A stretch of 64,000 nucleotides of DNA from Limonium bicolor (taxonomy: Eukaryota > Streptophyta > Magnoliopsida > Caryophyllales > Plumbaginaceae): contig CM041776.1 of the NCBI GenBank assembly GCA_023374045.1, positions 347,943,636-348,007,635 on the forward strand, given 5' to 3'. Each line of letters starts with the position of its first letter. Within the stretch, counting starts at the first letter, position 1. The position numbers were made by a program, and so were the translations under genes. Shown piece by piece: positions 60,825 through 64,000 of the stretch. The notes under the pieces are model-generated. The model was not told the DNA's origin and made no database searches. It saw nothing but the letters and a program-made list of their open reading frames with translations.

Positions 60825-61500
60825 TACCATATCGGAAATATTTATGGGAAAGATATATCAGCTTGCCACACAAATTGCTGATACGTAGCAAAATCAACCT
60901 TTTACTAATTGTGAGCATTGCTTAGCTTATGATTGGAGTAGCTGATCGACACTCACTCTTGCCTGTCTCACTTAGAAGGTTTGTGATATACTTTTGTTGA
61001 TTAATAAAGATGCCTTGAGATGAGTGGAGAACTACAATTTTAGTTTGAGCTGTTTTTCTAGGTGTTGTCTCTCTGTTGGATCTTTACCAGTAACAATGTT
61101 GTCATTAATGTAGACAAGGATAATGACTCCCCCGGGCGATAGTGTTTGACAAACAATATATGATTGCCCTGACTGTCTTTGACCAGCAGCTCGAACAACT
61201 TTGGTGAATCGGTCAAACCAAGTTCGAGGGGATTGTTTGAGGCCATGGAGGGTCTTTTTCAATACACATTTTGCTAGAGGAAGATTCACCATTAACGCTT
61301 GGAGACATTCACTTATAGATCTCATCATGCAGGTCACCATGGAGATGCGAAGGATAATTGGATGCAAAGAGTGTTGAGCTTAGCCATAGGAGCAAATGTC
61401 TCCTGATAGTCCATCCCATACGACTAGGTGTACCTTTCTGGCACAAGTTGAGCTTTGTACCGCTCTAAAGATCCGTCAGCATTCTATTCAACAATAAAGA
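60825..61500 (-). pseudogene. old copia reverse transcriptase remains
   Basis: The frame at 61367-61032 has LHGLKQSPRTWFDRFTKVV and ILVYINDNIVTG; the YVDD catalytic box is changed to YIND. The preceding VKNAFLHGD segment is lost. More diverged than the young copy. Confidence 0.75.
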
Positions 61501-61937
61501 TCCACCTGCAATCCACATCATGCTTTCCAGGTGGTTTTGTTACAATAACCCATATATGATTTTTTTTTCTAAAGCTTTGATTTCCTTTTGCATACATCCC
61601 TCCACTCTTTCTTGGTCAATGCTTCAGAAACAGATTTGAGAATTTGGATTTTATTCAAACTTTGAACAAACAAAGCATGAGATGAAGTAAAATTATCAAA
61701 AGTTACAAATTTAGCCAAAGGATAGAGAGGCGTTTTTGTGCACTGAGGTACACCTTTTCACAAAGCAATAGAAGATGGTTGTGATTAGGCAGTGGTGAAG
61801 ATGGTTGTGATTGTGAATTTGGTGGTGGTAAAGTTTGTTGTGATGGAGTAATGTGTGTAGGTGGGAAGAGGATGCTGATTTTCTTCAGTCTTGAAGGAAG
61901 AATGAGATGGAGAAGACGTAGGGTAAAGGTAAAAAGG

Positions 61938-62696
61938 TTATGATTCTTGAAAAGTAGCATCTGAAAAGCTATATATAGTGGAGCATTTGTATTCTTTATG
62001 CGTAGGAGAATATCTCAAAAAGCTATATATAGTGGAGCATGGATCCAATTTTCTTTTGGAAGGAGTGGAAATATGAATAAAAGCAGTGCCACTCACAAAC
62101 TTGTAGGTTAGGTTCAAAAGAGATTTTGTGAAGAAGAGATAAATTGACAATGGTACTTAAGCTGGATTTATTATGGAGAATGCGAGTGTGCTATTTGTTG
62201 ATAAGATGACATGATGTTCATGTAGTTTCAATAGTGTTTAGGAGTATTTGATTGGAAGAGTAAAGCACAAATCATTTCAAGAAGATCGTGATTTTATCTT
62301 CAGCATTGCCATTTTGTGGTGGAGCGTTTGGGTAGGAGGATTAATGAATGATCCTTTGGAGAGAGAGAACGAGTTAACAGGCTTATTGAAATAATCAATA
62401 GCATTATCAGTGCGAAAGTGTCTTAGAGGTGGAGAACTGGGTGGAGAGAAAGAACGAGTTAACAATCTTATTGAAATAATGAATAGCATTATTGAAATAA
62501 TCAATAGGATGTGTGGAATAATTGAGCTCACGTCACTTTTATTTTTCATGAGAAAGACCCACAATACAATCATCAATAAGTGTAATTTACCACCGTGCTC
62601 CACTAATATTAGCAGTTCGAGATACCCCCAAATGTCACTGTGAATGAGATCAAAGGGAGAACTACTTATGGTATTTCTTTTGAGGGAAAGACACAA
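61938..62696 (-). pseudogene. old copia integrase remains
   Basis: SPFDLIHSDIWG, VFLMKNKSDVSSIIP and FRTDNAIDYFN segments match the integrase of the young element in broken frames. 61938-62150 matches the post-integrase HISTPSKRKLDPCST segment. A roughly 97-bp partial duplication lies at 62355-62510. Confidence 0.75.
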
Positions 62697-62710
62697 GAGT
62701 GTAGCAAATT

Positions 62711-63184
62711 GCTGACCCTTAGGTCAGTTAGTGGGTGTCGTGGAAGGCACCTGCTTGGGCCTGAAAGGGACCGGGCAAGCCAGCGAGCATGCATGCTCAA
62801 GGCACATCCGGTCCTCATTGGGCCCGGACAGATGCCCTCCACAGCATCCGCAAACACGGCCCTCACTTGAGTCACAAGCTGACGTAACTCAGCTCGGCCC
62901 CTTACATCCCCTAGTTGCTTCGTGCCCGTGGTGACACTGGCACTTGCAACCTAAGGGCAGCACTGAGCACAATGTGCTTGTGCTATTGGAGTCACTGCCA
63001 AGCCACCCTGGCAGTGTGCATACCCGAAGGCATACCCGGTCCTTACTAGTCCCGGACGGGTGTCCTCCACAACACCCGCTAACTCGGCCCTCGCTCGAGT
63101 CACAAGCTGGCGCAACTCAGCTCGGCCAACACCAACGCAACGTGCCCTTCAACTGATGCCCATCCCTCGGACCTTCGTCCTCGG
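62711..63184. repeat. GC-rich insert between 41-bp direct repeats
   Basis: A clearly GC-richer block in AT-rich surroundings. Two diverged units of about 228 bp share CCGGTCC, CGAGTCACAAGCTG and AACTCAGCTCGGCC. The flanks 62670-62710 and 63185-63225 are an identical 41-bp direct repeat of old copia sequence (GGTATTTCTTTTGAGGGAAA ...). No terminal inverted repeats or coding domain are recognised. Confidence 0.85.
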
Positions 63185-63330
63185 GGTATTTCTTTTGAGG
63201 GAAAGACACAAGAGTGTAGCAAATTCACACACATCATATTCAAATTTGATGACCAAAGCGCTTCTGATGTAGCCAAATAGTATTTATACTGATGGTGGTT
63301 GAACAAGGACGAGGTCCAACGGAGGGAATT

Positions 63331-63608
63331 AGTAAAATACCCCATATAGACTAGCAAATCAAATAACCCATGAGGTTCCATCCTAAACCAATTGGCATTA
63401 GGTGGAGTAGCTCTAGGCTATATGAACTACTTGCTAGCTATATAATCTTTCAGTGTGGGACTCACACTTGATCTCCAACATCCCCCCTCAAGTGTGAGTC
63501 TCTTACTCCGCGGCCTCCTACATTGCACCCTGTTGGACCCATTTGGTACTGACCCAAGTCTCTTCTCTGTGCTACAGTCCCAATTCTACTGTACTGGCCC
63601 GGTATCAA
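63331..63608 (-). mobile_element. partial second copy of the TRIM
   Basis: Reverse complement of the 2018-2624 TRIM: part of one LTR (63331-63480, ending ATCTCCAACA), then the purine tract and internal sequence (63481-63608). The other LTR is missing. More diverged from the 2-kb copy than that copy's LTRs are from each other. Confidence 0.85.
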
Positions 63609-63619
63609 GGTCAATAGTC

Positions 63620-64000
63620 GGTTTGTGGATAGATGCAAGGTTCATGGGCAAGTTTGGGAACTTGTAAGTATTTTTTAGATGAAGTTTGTCAAAAGTTGAC
63701 ATTGTCGTGATGTTGTCATTAGTGGAACAAGGAATAGTATGCAAGTAAAGATTAGGCAGGGTCATATGTGAGGTAACACCCTGAATCCAAGATCCTATTT
63801 GGATGGGAAAGTCCGTTGTGAAGCATTAAGAATAAAAATTTGTAGAGGATTCTCCTTGCTGAGCAAGAGAGCTATGACCAGACACATTAGGGTCTGAAGA
63901 GATTGCAGCATTGCTCCGAGGAATTGTATATCTTCTTGAGATATGGATGAGGGTGCAGCAGAGTTGTCATATGTAGAAGAGGTAGAATTCACACATCCAG
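63620..64000 (-). pseudogene. old copia protease/gag remains
   Basis: Minus-strand sequence matches the young copia at 58450-58870. The frame 63992-63795 contains SISQEDIQFLGAMLQSL, equivalent to the gag C-terminal linker of the young copy. Cut off by the window edge. Confidence 0.65.

Larger units (their letters stand above)
54787..64000 (-). mobile_element. old Ty1/copia element, split and decayed
   Basis: Minus-strand copia remains run from the LTR (54787-54976) and RNase H side (to about 55355), then, after the young copia insertion, RT (60825-61500), integrase (61940-62700) and gag (63620-64000). The 5' LTR must lie past the window. Coding frames are riddled with stops and shifts. It also carries the GC-rich insert (62711-63184) and a partial TRIM (63331-63608). 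The whole complex lies in the NRPC2 intron after exon 28, antisense to the gene. Confidence 0.8.

Overview
The window is AT-rich plant nuclear DNA, most likely from a eudicot. It has a many-exon gene with GT-AG introns, a B3-domain gene, and a dense layer of plant transposons: Stowaway and Tourist MITEs, Mutator-like foldback elements, a CACTA element, a TRIM, Ty1/copia elements and an L1-type LINE. I cannot name the species. A 500-N assembly gap lies at 30441-30940.

Layout. 1-16.4 kb is a transposon graveyard: a near-intact TRIM (2018-2624), a LINE zinc-knuckle relic, and a 7.7-kb inverted-repeat structure (5037-12742). That structure holds a self-nested family of Mutator-like elements whose ends carry arrays of CATGAAATGCCACT. 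A short ORF of an unrecognised repeated family follows at 14447. 16547-21960 is a complete CACTA element (TSD CTA) with no visible transposase and a nested LINE-like insertion carrying a second copy of that ORF family. 22.3-23.2 kb holds a small B3-domain gene, whose promoter is duplicated on the other side of the CACTA element. 23.2-32.4 kb is mostly non-coding with MITEs and the gap.

32419 to beyond the right edge is the main gene, on the + strand: the second-largest subunit of RNA polymerase III (NRPC2/RPC2). I can place 28 exons, about 814 codons, ending in the active-site region; the C-terminal exons lie outside the window. Two reading-frame breaks are visible, at the exon 5/6 junction and in a T-run in exon 15. 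This is therefore either a decaying copy or an assembly with small errors.

The NRPC2 introns have absorbed large insertions. Intron 19 (7.5 kb) holds an antisense LINE. Intron 21 holds a short gag-only LTR element. The intron after exon 28 (more than 9.3 kb) holds an old antisense copia element split by a younger copia, which itself contains a hAT-type MITE. The old copia also carries a GC-rich insert between 41-bp direct repeats and a partial second copy of the TRIM. The host-gene content is simple (Pol III core subunit and B3 factor); the interest lies in the nested, rearranged transposons and in whether NRPC2 is still functional.
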